Shown: positions 44,049 to 53,427, numbered from the stretch's first letter. The stretch is 64,000 nt of DNA from Aestuariivirga litoralis (GCF_015714715.1 NZ_WAHS01000001.1:1302001-1366000); one strand, 5' to 3'. Made by a program: numbers and translations. The notes: a model not told the origin generated them from the letters alone.

Positions 44049-45803
44049 ATGCGACATCCCCTTCACTTTCTTTTCCGCACCGCTTTCATTCTTTCGCTGA
44101 CGATCACCACTGCTGTGACCCGCGCGCCTGTCGCGGCGGACAAGGGCATGGTGGTGACCTCGCAGCATCTGGCCTCTGACGTGGGGTTGAATATTTTGAA
44201 GGCTGGCGGCAACGCGGTCGATGCCGCTGTTGCTGTGGGTTATGCGCTGGCGGTGACCAATCCGTGCTGCGGCAATATTGGCGGCGGCGGCTTCGCCACG
44301 CTGCATCTGGCGGATGGGCGCGACATTTTCCTGAATTTCCGCGAGAAAGCGCCTTTGGCCGCCACTGAGAAAATGTATCTTGATGACAAGGGCGAGGTGA
44401 AGAAGGATGCGAGCCTGGTCGGCTATCTGGCCGCCGGCGTGCCCGGCACGGTGCTGGGGCTGGACACGCTGCTTTCCAAATATGGCACGATGAAGCGTGC
44501 CGATGTGATGGCGCCGGCGATCAAGCTGGCCAATGACGGCTTCACGCTGGATCAGGGCGATGTGGATATTCTGGCGCTCGGCTCAAAAGATTTTGTGATC
44601 CAGTCCAATGTGGCAGAGGTGTTTCTGAACGCAGGTAATCCCTGGAAAGCCGGCGACACATTAGTGCAGAAAAAACTGGGCGCTTCGCTGCAGCAGATTT
44701 CTGATACTGGGCCGGATGCCTTCTACAAGGGGCCGATTGCCGATGCAGTGGTTGCCGCTTCGCAGGCGGGTGGCGGGGTTTTCAGCAAGAAGGATTTTGA
44801 GGATTACACGGTTGAAGAACTGGCCCCGGTGAAATGCACTTATCGCAGTTTGGAAGTGATTTCATCGCCACCGCCCTCCTCCGGCGGAACGACGATCTGC
44901 GAAATCCTGAATATCCTGGAAGGTTATCCGATCCACGATATGGGCTTTCACTCCGCTGCCAGCGTGCATGTGATGGCGGAGGCGATGCGCCATGCCTATG
45001 TGGACCGCAATTTCTCACTGGGCGATCCGGACTTTGTGAAGAACCCTGTCGATAGGCTGACATCGAAGGATTATGCGGCGGCTATTCGAACCACGATTGA
45101 TCCCATGAAGGCCACGGCTTCGGCTGATCTCAAGCCCGGCACGCCGCCGCATGAAGGGACGCAGACTACGCATTTTTCCATCGTCGATGCGGCGGGCAAC
45201 GCGGTTTCGATTACCTACACGATCAATGGCTATTTCGGCGCGCGGGTGATGGCGGGAGATACCGGCTTTTTCCTCAATGACGAGATGGATGATTTTACCG
45301 TGAAGCCCGGCGTGCCCAATCTGTTCGGGCTGGTGCAAGGCTCTACCAATGTGATCGCACCGGGCAAGCGGCCGCTGAGTTCGATGAGCCCGACCATCGT
45401 GAAGAAGGACGGCAAGGTTTACATGGTGCTGGGCAGCCCCGGCGGCTCGCGCATTATCACCATTGTGCTGGAGGCGATTTTGAATGTGGTCGATCATGGC
45501 ATGACCATTCAGGAAGCCGTGGATGCGCCGCGCATTCATCACCAATGGCTGCCGGACCAGATCAGTGCTGAGCCGTTTGCTTTCTCTGCCGATACGGCGA
45601 AGATCCTGACTGACATGGGGTACAAGCTGGTGGAGCAGACGCCCTGGGGTGCGGCAGAGTCCATCCTGATCGGGCCGCAACCGGAGGCGTCAACCACGCA
45701 GAGCTCCGGCAATGACGCGATGGCGGGCGGCAAGCCGATTCCCGGTAAATATTATGGCGCGCATGATGACCGGCGCAGCGCCGGCGCGGCGGTGGGTTAC
45801 TAA
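44049..45803 (+). CDS. ggt: Gamma-glutamyltransferase
   Basis: 584 residues. A Sec signal (about residues 1-30, ending VAA) precedes the large subunit with DAAVAVGYALAVTNPCCGNIGGGGF and PLAA. The small subunit begins at the catalytic T373 in TQTTHFSIVD, and LSSMSPTIV and GSPGGSRI follow. The precursor cleaves itself before T373 and hydrolyses or transfers the gamma-glutamyl group of glutathione in the periplasm. The stop shares CTAA with the convergent exporter. Confidence 0.95.
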   Translation: MRHPLHFLFRTAFILSLTITTAVTRAPVAADKGMVVTSQHLASDVGLNILKAGGNAVDAAVAVGYALAVTNPCCGNIGGGGFATLHLADGRDIFLNFREKAPLAATEKMYLDDKGEVKKDASLVGYLAAGVPGTVLGLDTLLSKYGTMKRADVMAPAIKLANDGFTLDQGDVDILALGSKDFVIQSNVAEVFLNAGNPWKAGDTLVQKKLGASLQQISDTGPDAFYKGPIADAVVAASQAGGGVFSKKDFEDYTVEELAPVKCTYRSLEVISSPPPSSGGTTICEILNILEGYPIHDMGFHSAASVHVMAEAMRHAYVDRNFSLGDPDFVKNPVDRLTSKDYAAAIRTTIDPMKATASADLKPGTPPHEGTQTTHFSIVDAAGNAVSITYTINGYFGARVMAGDTGFFLNDEMDDFTVKPGVPNLFGLVQGSTNVIAPGKRPLSSMSPTIVKKDGKVYMVLGSPGGSRIITIVLEAILNVVDHGMTIQEAVDAPRIHHQWLPDQISAEPFAFSADTAKILTDMGYKLVEQTPWGAAESILIGPQPEASTTQSSGNDAMAGGKPIPGKYYGAHDDRRSAGAAVGY

Positions 45804-46729
45804 GTCTTCCGCCCGGCCAGCAGTGCCAGAACCCCTGCTCCGGAGATGAGCAGCATGCCCAGCACCGTTGTTGAGGTGGGCACTTCGCCGAAGAATGCGA
45901 AGCCGAACACGATGGCCCAGAACATGCCAGTATATTCGAAGGGGGCGACGACATTGGCTTGGCCAATACGGTAGGCGTTGGCGAGGAAGGTCGAGCCCAG
46001 GGCGGCGATCACGCCGCAGATCGCCATCAGGCCGGCCACATGCCAGGTGGGCCAGTTCCATTCGCGCAGCAGGAAATCTATACTGGGATTGCCGAAGGGC
46101 TTGAGGCCAAGCATATGGACGCCGCCGGCTATCGCCGAAGCGCCGAGCAGATAAACCCAGTTCTGGTAGAAGACCATCACGGTGACGGGCGAGCGCGCGC
46201 CGAATTTGCGAGCCAGCAACTGGCCGAAGGAATAGGCGAAGGCCGAGACAAGCGAGAGCAGTGCTGCCGGTTTGAACAGGGCCGTGCCGGGCTGCAGGAT
46301 GATGAACACACCGACCAGGCCCAGCAGCACGGCGCACCAGCTTTTCCAGCCAGCATATTCGCCCAGCATGGGGCCGGAAATCACGATCACCACCAACGGC
46401 ACCATGAAATAAAGCGCCACCGCTTCGGCCAGCGGCAGCGCCGGGAAGGCCATGAAATAGCTGGTGTAGGAAATGAGCAGGAAGAGGCCACGCAGGAGCA
46501 TGAGCGGGATCTGCCGGTCATAGAGTGCCTTGAGACTGCCCTTGCCTTCCCAGGCCACCATGGCGAGCAGGATAGGCATCGACACAATGGCGCGGAAGAC
46601 GATGGCCAGCGTAACCGCTTCGGTGCCGCTGATCGATTTGATGACGGAATCCTGGAGCGAGAAAACCAGTGAACCGGCGCACAGGCAGACAATGCCGATC
46701 AGATTTTGGCGGGCGGTGGAGGTGGGCAT
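45800..46729 (-). CDS. DMT superfamily (EamA) transporter
   Basis: 309 residues, ten membrane segments in two EamA repeats. GIVCLCAGSLVFSLQDSVIK begins the first; LRGLFLLISYTSYFMAFPALPLAEA and the matching second repeat near FEYTGMFWAIVFGFAFFGEVP identify the family. These proteins export amino acids or other small metabolites; the substrate is unknown. It follows the polyamine cluster on the same strand but is separated from it by the second palindromic repeat. Confidence 0.9.
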   Translation of the reverse strand: MPTSTARQNLIGIVCLCAGSLVFSLQDSVIKSISGTEAVTLAIVFRAIVSMPILLAMVAWEGKGSLKALYDRQIPLMLLRGLFLLISYTSYFMAFPALPLAEAVALYFMVPLVVIVISGPMLGEYAGWKSWCAVLLGLVGVFIILQPGTALFKPAALLSLVSAFAYSFGQLLARKFGARSPVTVMVFYQNWVYLLGASAIAGGVHMLGLKPFGNPSIDFLLREWNWPTWHVAGLMAICGVIAALGSTFLANAYRIGQANVVAPFEYTGMFWAIVFGFAFFGEVPTSTTVLGMLLISGAGVLALLAGRKT

Positions 46730-46845
46730 GGGGAATGAATCGGCGTGAGTGGATTTCAGTCATAGCCGATGTGGGCGGGGCCGGGCATGGCCTAAAGACG
46801 GATGGAGAGGTGAATGCGACTCACGCTCATTTCCTCAGTTTCAAT

Positions 46846-46930
46846 CGTCACCCCGGCGAAGGCCGGGGGCCCGCTTTCTTACATTGAGCGCGTGAAAAGA
46901 AGCGGGGTCCCGGCCTTCGCCGGGATGACG
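46846..46930. repeat. Dispersed intergenic palindromic repeat, copy 2
   Basis: 85 bases with the same design as the copy at 6544-6631. It begins CGTCACCCCGGCGAAGGCC and ends CCGGGATGACG. The inner arms are CCCGCTT and AAGCGGG, where copy 1 has CCCAGCTT and AAGCTGGG, so changes in one arm are matched in the other. It sits 11 bases after the end of the agmatinase-like gene and may terminate that transcript. Confidence 0.85.
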
Positions 46931-46941
46931 GAGTGAGTGGA

Positions 46942-47937
46942 TTACTTCGGCATCACCACGGCGCGGGCACCCTTTTGCGCGGCTCTCAGGCAGAGATATT
47001 CCAGCACCAGCGCTGAGGCAGCCATGGAGGTGAGTTCGGCGTGGTCATAGGGTGGCGAGACTTCGACCACGTCCATGCCGATGAAATTGATCGGGCCAAG
47101 CTTGCGGATGATTGAGGCCGCCTGGTGATAGCTGAGGCCGCCGGGAATGGGCGTGCCGGTGCCGGGGGCGACCGAAGGATCGAGGCAATCAATATCAAAG
47201 GTGAGATAGGCTTTCTTCTTGCCCACCTTGTCGCAAATGATCTTGGCGAGTTGGGCGCTGGTGCTTTCATGCACTTCATCAGCATAGATGATGCGGAAGC
47301 CCATCGTGGTTTCACCCACGAAGGTGGTGCGGATGCCGATCTGCACGGAATGCTCGGGATCAATCAGACCCTCTTTCACTGCGTAGCCGAACATGGTGCC
47401 ATGATCGATGCGACCGCCGGTGTCGATCTCTACATCACGATGCGCATCGAAATGCACCAGTGCCAAAGGCCCGTGTTTCTTGGCGTGGGCTTTCAGCAGC
47501 GGGTAGGACACATAGTGATCGCCGCCCAGCGAGATCAGTTCGACATTCTGGTTGATGATTTCAGCGGCGTGGTTTTCCAGCGTTGTTGGGAAGGCTTCCT
47601 TGTTGCCCCAATCAAAGAAGCAATCGCCGTAATCGACCACGGCCAGCGTGTCGAAGGGATCGAAATTCCACGGCCAGTATGGACCCCAGGCATTTTCGGC
47701 GCTGGCGCGGCGGATGCCTTCCGGGCCCATGCGCGTGCCGGAGCGGTGCGACACCGCCTGGTCGAAAGGAATGCCGGTGATGGCGAAATCCACGCCCTTC
47801 AAGTCGCGCGTATATTTGCGGCGCATATAAGAGAGCGCGCCAGCATAGGTGGCTTCCCAGCGGGTGCCTTTCAAATTTTCGCGGCGGAAGGCTTCATCGC
47901 CGGGCACGTAGCCCAGCTTGTCGAGTTCGAGGGCCAT
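46942..47937 (-). CDS. speB: Agmatinase-family ureohydrolase
   Basis: 331 residues. Di-manganese ligands appear in SLGGDHYVSYP, VHFDAHRDVE and TFDIDCLDPS; the DHGTMF motif fits the agmatinase branch. It would cleave agmatine to putrescine and urea, but guanidinobutyrate or guanidinopropionate are possible substrates in this family. Its ATG overlaps the potA stop (TAATG). With the putrescine aminotransferase and transporter upstream, it makes a coherent polyamine set. Confidence 0.87.
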   Translation of the reverse strand: MALELDKLGYVPGDEAFRRENLKGTRWEATYAGALSYMRRKYTRDLKGVDFAITGIPFDQAVSHRSGTRMGPEGIRRASAENAWGPYWPWNFDPFDTLAVVDYGDCFFDWGNKEAFPTTLENHAAEIINQNVELISLGGDHYVSYPLLKAHAKKHGPLALVHFDAHRDVEIDTGGRIDHGTMFGYAVKEGLIDPEHSVQIGIRTTFVGETTMGFRIIYADEVHESTSAQLAKIICDKVGKKKAYLTFDIDCLDPSVAPGTGTPIPGGLSYHQAASIIRKLGPINFIGMDVVEVSPPYDHAELTSMAASALVLEYLCLRAAQKGARAVVMPK

Positions 47938-49022
47938 TATTCAGTCAGTACCAATGCATCGTCAGGATTGAATTGCACCCAGAGCTTCTGGCCGCGTTCG
48001 ACACCGGCACCACCTGTGCGGCTGTCGTTCTGGACGTTCACTTCCAGCTCCTTCTTGCCGACATCGAGAATGATGTGGCTGGTGTCGCCGTAATAGGCAA
48101 CGTCGCGCACAATGGCCTTGGCGGTGACGAATTTGCCACCCTTCGCTTCCTTGGTGACGAGCTTCAGTTTTTCCGGACGGATGGCTATCGTGGCTGACAT
48201 GCCGGCGGCCTTGTCGGTGCCCATGTCGAATTTACCGAGCGTCTCGGTATCACAGGTAATGATCTTGCCCTTTTGCTTGAGCACTTTTGCATCGAGTAAA
48301 TTCACCTTGCCGATGAAGTCTGCGACGAAGCGGTTTTGCGGGTGTTCGTAGAGTTCGGCTGGCGTTGCGATTTGCGCCACGCCGCCCTTGTTCATCACCG
48401 CGATGCGGCTGGCCATCGAGAGGGCTTCATCCTGATCGTGGGTGACGATGATGAAGGTGATGCCCACGGTTTCCTGCAGGCGTGTCAATTCCATGCGCAT
48501 GTCGTCACGCAGCTTGGCATCGAGGGCCGAGAGCGGCTCGTCGAGCAGCAGCACTTTGGGGCGTTTTACCAATGCGCGGGCAAGCGCCACGCGCTGGCGC
48601 TGGCCACCGGACATCTGGTCAGGTTTGCGCGCGGCGAGATGCGATAGCTTCACCATTTCCAGGCCTTCGGCCACGCGGCGCTTGATCTCGTTCGGTTCCA
48701 CGCCAGTAACCTTCAGGCCATAACCCACATTCTGTTCCACCGTCATATGCGGGAAGACCGCGTAGGATTGGAACACCATGTTGGTGGGGCGCAAGTTCGG
48801 TGGTGTGAAGGCCATGTCGGTGCCGCCGATCATGATCTGGCCTTCGGTTGGCGTTTCAAGCCCGGAGATCATGCGCAGCAGCGTGGTCTTGCCGCAGCCC
48901 GAGGGGCCCAAGAGTGCGAAGAATTCATTCTGCTGAATGTCGATTGACACATTGTCGACGGCCTTGACCCCGCCGGCAAATTCCTTGGTGACATTACGGA
49001 TGGAGATGATCGGTTCGGTCAT
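47937..49022 (-). CDS. potA: Spermidine/putrescine ABC transporter ATP-binding protein
   Basis: 361 residues from the ATG at 49022. Walker A GPSGCGKTT, signature MSGGQRQRVALARAL and Walker B LLLDEPLSALD are complete, with a C-terminal TOBE domain that contains IRPEKLKL. PotA hydrolyses ATP to drive polyamine uptake. It starts seven bases after potC and its stop overlaps speB, so all are on one transcript. Confidence 0.94.
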   Translation of the reverse strand: MTEPIISIRNVTKEFAGGVKAVDNVSIDIQQNEFFALLGPSGCGKTTLLRMISGLETPTEGQIMIGGTDMAFTPPNLRPTNMVFQSYAVFPHMTVEQNVGYGLKVTGVEPNEIKRRVAEGLEMVKLSHLAARKPDQMSGGQRQRVALARALVKRPKVLLLDEPLSALDAKLRDDMRMELTRLQETVGITFIIVTHDQDEALSMASRIAVMNKGGVAQIATPAELYEHPQNRFVADFIGKVNLLDAKVLKQKGKIITCDTETLGKFDMGTDKAAGMSATIAIRPEKLKLVTKEAKGGKFVTAKAIVRDVAYYGDTSHIILDVGKKELEVNVQNDSRTGGAGVERGQKLWVQFNPDDALVLTE

Positions 49023-49029
49023 GGTTTCC

Positions 49030-49878
49030 TCAATGGCCTGTGCCGGATTTTCCGGGAGACTGGAATTTGGTTGCAAGCACGGTGGCGAGAACGGTGATGA
49101 TGATCAGCACGGTAGAGGCCGCATTGATCTGGCGCGGATCAGGGTTCTTCACCATCGAATAGATCTTCACCGGGAAGGTGGTGGAGCCCGGGCCAGAGGA
49201 GAAGAAGGTGATCACGAAATCATCCAGCGAGAGCGTGAAGGCGAGCAAGCCACCAGCCACGATGCTGGGCATGAGGAAGGGGATGATGACATTCCAGAAG
49301 GTTTGCCATTCGGTGGCACCGAGATCTTTTGACGCCTCTTCCAATTGGCGGTTGAAGCCCACCAGCCGGGCGCGCACCACCACGGCGACGAAGGGGAAAG
49401 AGAAGGCGATATGGGCGATGATGATGTTGGACAGATTGAGCGGCCAGACCAGATCGCGCACCGCCAGCATCAGGCCGGTCTGGCTGAAGAAGAGCGCCAT
49501 GGCCACGCCCATGCAGATTTCCGGCACCACGATGGGCATGCCGAGGAAAATTTCAAAGCCCACGCGGGCCGGGAAGCGGAAACGCCAGAGTGCAATGGCG
49601 GTGGTGACGCCGAAGATCGTGGAGAACAAAGTTGAAATAAACGCGATTGCCAGCGAATTGGAGAGCGCGAAGAAGATCACGTCATTGTGCCAGGCGTTGA
49701 CATAGTTCTCCAGCGTGAAGCTTTTCCACACACTGTATTTGCTGCTGTTGAAAGAGAAGGCGATCAGCGTGGCAATGGGTATGTAGAGGAAAGCGGATAC
49801 AAGGATGAAAGTGGCCTTCATCCACCAGCGCGAGCTGTAATCGAGGGGGCCCTGTCCCGGTTTCAATTGCTTGGCCAT
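49030..49878 (-). CDS. potC: Spermidine/putrescine ABC transporter permease (PotC-like)
   Basis: 282 residues, six membrane segments. The EAA loop is LVGFNRQLEEASKDLGATEWQTFWNVIIPFLMPSI. The NSSKYSVW segment after the first helix is typical for PotC/PotI. It pairs with PotB to form the channel. Its ATG lies at the last base of potB (1-base overlap, TGATG type). Confidence 0.93.
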   Translation of the reverse strand: MAKQLKPGQGPLDYSSRWWMKATFILVSAFLYIPIATLIAFSFNSSKYSVWKSFTLENYVNAWHNDVIFFALSNSLAIAFISTLFSTIFGVTTAIALWRFRFPARVGFEIFLGMPIVVPEICMGVAMALFFSQTGLMLAVRDLVWPLNLSNIIIAHIAFSFPFVAVVVRARLVGFNRQLEEASKDLGATEWQTFWNVIIPFLMPSIVAGGLLAFTLSLDDFVITFFSSGPGSTTFPVKIYSMVKNPDPRQINAASTVLIIITVLATVLATKFQSPGKSGTGH

Positions 49879-50750
49879 CAGGCGTCAACCCCTTTCGAGC
49901 GCAGCGCGAAGAGATGGCGCGCATACATGGCGAGGAAGGTGGCGAACATCAGGATGAAGGACAGAGCCGCACCGAAGGGCCAGTTGTTGGCGCTGCCGAA
50001 CTGGTTCTGGATGGCGTTGCCGATGGTCCAACTGTTGGGGCCGCCCAACAGATCAGAGGTCAGGAACGAGCCGAGGCATGGGATGAAGACGAGAATGATT
50101 CCGGTGATCACGCCGGGCATGGTGAGCGGCAGGGTGACGCGCCAGAAAGTGGTGGCTTGCGTGGCGCCGAGATCAAGGCTGGCTTCGAGATAGGATTTGT
50201 CGAGGCGCTCAACCGTCGAATAAAGCGGCAGCACCATGAAGGGCAGATAGCAATAGATGAGGCCCAAAATCACCGCGCCACTGTTGTAGAGCATCTCAAA
50301 AGGCCCGATGCCGAAGATGCCGAGAAACTGATTGAGCAGGCCTTGGGTGCGCAAAACCTGCATCAGCGCATAAGTGCGGATCAGCAGGTTGATCCAGAAG
50401 GGCAGAATGAGCAGCAGCAACAATAAAGGCCGCCATTTTTGTGGTGCGAAGGAAATGCCGAAGGCCAGCGGATAGGCCAGGATCAAGCAAATGAAGGTGG
50501 CAATGGCGCTCCACAACACAGCGCGCCAAAGCAGGACCAGATAATTCCAGCCGGCAGCGTCCATGTAATTCGAGAAAGTGGAGACGTAATTGTATTCGGT
50601 GGCGGAGATGACGCCATCAATCGTTGCCTTTTCCGAGAAGGAAAGCACGAACAGAAATGCCATCGGGATCAGAAAGAAAACCACCAGCCACAAAGAGCCC
50701 GGTGAGACCAGTGTGAAAAAGACTTTCCGGTAGTCTTTCCAATTATCCAA
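49878..50750 (-). CDS. potB: Spermidine/putrescine ABC transporter permease (PotB-like)
   Basis: 290 residues, six membrane segments. The EAA loop is LDKSYLEASLDLGATQATTFWRVTLPLTMPG. FWINLLIRTYALMQVLRTQG is characteristic of PotB/PotH. It follows potD after a 100-base spacer that contains two overlapping hairpins, so it may be expressed at a lower level than the binding protein. Confidence 0.93.
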   Translation of the reverse strand: MDNWKDYRKVFFTLVSPGSLWLVVFFLIPMAFLFVLSFSEKATIDGVISATEYNYVSTFSNYMDAAGWNYLVLLWRAVLWSAIATFICLILAYPLAFGISFAPQKWRPLLLLLLILPFWINLLIRTYALMQVLRTQGLLNQFLGIFGIGPFEMLYNSGAVILGLIYCYLPFMVLPLYSTVERLDKSYLEASLDLGATQATTFWRVTLPLTMPGVITGIILVFIPCLGSFLTSDLLGGPNSWTIGNAIQNQFGSANNWPFGAALSFILMFATFLAMYARHLFALRSKGVDA

Positions 50751-50803
50751 GATAGAGGGGCTCCCAGCCTTAGTGCTGGTGAAAGATTACATACTTTTAT
50801 CAG

Positions 50804-50839
50804 GGGGGCAACACGGGGAGGAGATTTGCCCCCTCCCCG
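50804..50839 (-). promoter_or_regulatory. Alternative hairpins between potD and potB
   Basis: Two stems compete here. CGGGGAGG and CCTCCCCG (50814-50821 with 50832-50839) make eight pairs, and GGGGGCAA and TTGCCCCC (50804-50811 with 50826-50833) make eight pairs that share bases with the first. On the minus-strand transcript the structure lies just after the potD stop. No clear U-run follows, so protection of the potD end from exonucleases, with less potB message beyond it, is more likely than termination. Confidence 0.55.
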
Positions 50840-50850
50840 CTTTACGTATT

Positions 50851-51936
50851 TTAGGCGGCCTGAACGGCTGTCCAGATATCGTCACGGGCCTTCTGGCCAT
50901 CTTCGCCGAGATAGAGGCTCGGATCGCATTTCGCCAGTACGTCAGCCGGCGGGAAGGTGATCGGGTTGTTCTTATAATCGTCGTCCATCAAGGCGCGGGC
51001 CGCTTCATTTGGCGTGCCGTAATGGATGGTCTTGACGATTTCAGCATTCACTGCGGGGTCGCAGATGAAGTTGAGGAAGGCGTGGGCGTTTTCCGGATGA
51101 GGGGCACCCGACGCAATGGCCATAGTGTCCTGCCAACGGTTCGAGCCTTCCTTCGGGATCGAGAAGTCGAGATCATCGTCTTCGGATTTCACCTGGGCAA
51201 TGTCGCCCGAATATTCGACGGCGAGATCGACTTCCTGTGAAGCCAGCAAGTCCTGGCCATTGTCCTTGGCAAAGGTCTTGATGTTTTTCTTCGACGCGAT
51301 CAACAGGTCCTTGGCTTTGCCGAGTTCGGTGGCATTGGTCGAGTTCCAGTTGTAGCCGAGCTTCTTTAGGGCGATGCCGATGGCGTGTTCGCTGTCGCCC
51401 TGCACCGAGATGCGGCCGGCATAATCCGGCAGATCGAGCACGTAGCCCCAGGAATCCGGCGTCTTGCCATCCTTCATCTTCGACTTGCGGTAGCCGATGC
51501 CCATCGTGCCCCACATGTAAGCCAGCGAATATTTGCGGCCCGGATCGAATTCCGCATCCTGGAATTCCTTGGCGAAATTCTTGAAGTTGGGGATCTTGGC
51601 GTGGTCGAGAGGCATCAGCATCTTGGCGGCCACCATGCGCTGGATGTAGTTGCCCGAAGGCACGATCACGTCATATCCGGGATTGCCGGCCTTGAGCTTG
51701 GCGAAGAGTTCGTCGTTGTCGGCGAAGAGATCCATCTTCACCTCAACGCCGGTGGCCTTGTTGAAATCGGCCAGCGTGGTTGCGCCAATATAGGTATCCC
51801 AATTGTAGAAGTTCAGCGCCTTTTCTTCCGCCGCCATCGACTTGTAGGGCAGCAGGGTCACGCCAACGGCAAAGCCGAGGCCGCCCTTCAGGGCGTTGCG
51901 GCGGCTCATCCGCATGGTGGGGGAAAGTTTGGGCAT
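50851..51936 (-). CDS. potD: Spermidine/putrescine ABC transporter substrate-binding protein
   Basis: 361 residues from the ATG at 51936. The N-terminus has SRRNALKGGLGFAVGV, a Tat-type twin-arginine signal, then LNFYNWDTYIG (the PotD opening), MDLFADNDELFAKLKAG and YDVIVPSGNYI. It binds polyamines in the periplasm. A longer start ten codons upstream would bury the signal. The export route (Tat) is inferred from the motif and is unusual enough to note. Confidence 0.93.
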   Translation of the reverse strand: MPKLSPTMRMSRRNALKGGLGFAVGVTLLPYKSMAAEEKALNFYNWDTYIGATTLADFNKATGVEVKMDLFADNDELFAKLKAGNPGYDVIVPSGNYIQRMVAAKMLMPLDHAKIPNFKNFAKEFQDAEFDPGRKYSLAYMWGTMGIGYRKSKMKDGKTPDSWGYVLDLPDYAGRISVQGDSEHAIGIALKKLGYNWNSTNATELGKAKDLLIASKKNIKTFAKDNGQDLLASQEVDLAVEYSGDIAQVKSEDDDLDFSIPKEGSNRWQDTMAIASGAPHPENAHAFLNFICDPAVNAEIVKTIHYGTPNEAARALMDDDYKNNPITFPPADVLAKCDPSLYLGEDGQKARDDIWTAVQAA

Positions 51937-52021
51937 CGTCGTCTCCTTCAGGTGAGTTTGAAACAATCCGGATCAGCTTTGACGCAAGAGATTAAGCCAT
52001 TCCGGCGAGGAATTTCCACGT

Positions 52022-52042
52022 TAAAAATTAGGCAGATTGCCT
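52022..52042 (-). terminator. Weak terminator-like stem after the putrescine aminotransferase gene
   Basis: On the minus strand, the stem AGGCA, loop ATC and TGCCT starts within the spuC stop codon and is followed by AATTTTT. The stem has only five pairs. It could reduce read-through from the aminotransferase into potD, which begins about 85 bases later. Confidence 0.4.
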
Positions 52043-53427
52043 TACTCCATCTCGGCCTTCACATCGGCATAGGTTTTGTCCAGCGCAACGCGGGCCCGCT
52101 TCACCAACTCGTCGATTTCCTCCCTGGTGATGCAGAAGGGCGGCGCCAGCACCATCGTATCCCAGCAGGCGCGCATGACCAGATTGACGTCGAAACAATG
52201 GTTGCGGCACATGGTGCCGACGCGGCCTGAGTCATTGAAACGCGAGCGCTTGGCCTTGTTGCTGGACAGCTCAATGGCGCCGATCAGGCCCACCGAGCGG
52301 GTTTCGCCCACAATGGGGTGATCATTCAGGCTGGCTAGCGCCTGGTTGAAATAAGGACCAAGTTCGGCCACCCGTTCGATCATCTTTTCGGACTGCATGA
52401 TCTCGACGTTTTTGAGTGCGACGGCTGCAGCTACCGGATGGCCCGCATAGGTCATGCCGTGATAGAATTCGCCACCCTTGTCGAAGAAAGGCTCGATCAG
52501 CTTGTCGGAGAAGGCGATGGCGCCGATGGGCAAATAGCCCGACGACAGGCCCTTGGCCATGTTCACAATGTCGGGCTCGTAGCCGAAGGTTTCAAACCCG
52601 AACCAGTTACCGGTGCGGCCAAATCCGCAGATCACCTCATCCGAAATCAGCAGCACGCCATATTTCTTGCAGATGCGGCTGATTTCCGGCCAGTAGGTAG
52701 AGGGCGGGATGAGCACGCCGGCGGCACCCTGGATCGGCTCACCGATGAAGGCAGCCACATTGTCGGGCCCCAGTTCGAGAATTTTCTTTTCCAGTTCCTG
52801 GGCGGCTTCGAGGCCGAATTCTTCCGGCGTCTTGTCGCCGCCGAAATCATACCAATAGGGTTGTTGAATGTGGTGGAAGCCGGGAAGCTGGTCGCCGCCC
52901 TGCTCGTGCATGCCGATCATGCCACCCAGATTGGCGGCCACCCAGGTCGAGCCATGGTAACCGCGCTTGCGGCCGATAATGTGCTGCCTGTAGGGCTTGC
53001 CCATCAGCTTCCAGTAATGGCGCACGAAGCGCACGATGGTGTCGTTGCCTTCGGAGCCGGAATTGGTGAAGAAAATGGTCTGAAACTGCTTGGGCAGGAC
53101 CGATGAAATCTTGGCGGCAAGCTCGGTGGCAGGTGCCGTCGTCGTCTTGAAGAAGGTGTTGTAGTAGGGCAGATCAAGCATCTGCTGGTAGGCCACTTCG
53201 GCCAGTTCCTTGCGGCCATAGCCGATATTCACGCACCACAGGCCAGACATGCCGTCGAGAATCTTGTTGCCCTTGGCATCCCAGATCCAAACGCCGTCAC
53301 CATGGGTGATGACGCGCGGGCCACCGGCGGCGCGGAAGGCCTTGTGATCGGTAAAGGGATGGAAGTGATGGGTGATGTCCGCCTTTACGATGGCGTCGAG
53401 ATCGAGATTCTTCTTGTGCACATTCAT
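52042..53427 (-). CDS. spuC: Putrescine--pyruvate aminotransferase (class III, SpuC-like)
   Basis: 461 residues, class III PLP fold. HFHPFTDHKAF near the start, TNSGSEGNDT, GRKRGYHGST, ISDEVICGFGRTG and the PLP lysine K292 in NMAKGLSSGYLPIG match SpuC and omega-aminotransferases. It would convert putrescine and pyruvate to 4-aminobutyraldehyde and alanine. Substrate assignment rests mainly on the adjacent polyamine transporter and agmatinase-like genes; beta-alanine or taurine aminotransferase are the alternatives. Confidence 0.88.
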   Translation of the reverse strand: MNVHKKNLDLDAIVKADITHHFHPFTDHKAFRAAGGPRVITHGDGVWIWDAKGNKILDGMSGLWCVNIGYGRKELAEVAYQQMLDLPYYNTFFKTTTAPATELAAKISSVLPKQFQTIFFTNSGSEGNDTIVRFVRHYWKLMGKPYRQHIIGRKRGYHGSTWVAANLGGMIGMHEQGGDQLPGFHHIQQPYWYDFGGDKTPEEFGLEAAQELEKKILELGPDNVAAFIGEPIQGAAGVLIPPSTYWPEISRICKKYGVLLISDEVICGFGRTGNWFGFETFGYEPDIVNMAKGLSSGYLPIGAIAFSDKLIEPFFDKGGEFYHGMTYAGHPVAAAVALKNVEIMQSEKMIERVAELGPYFNQALASLNDHPIVGETRSVGLIGAIELSSNKAKRSRFNDSGRVGTMCRNHCFDVNLVMRACWDTMVLAPPFCITREEIDELVKRARVALDKTYADVKAEME

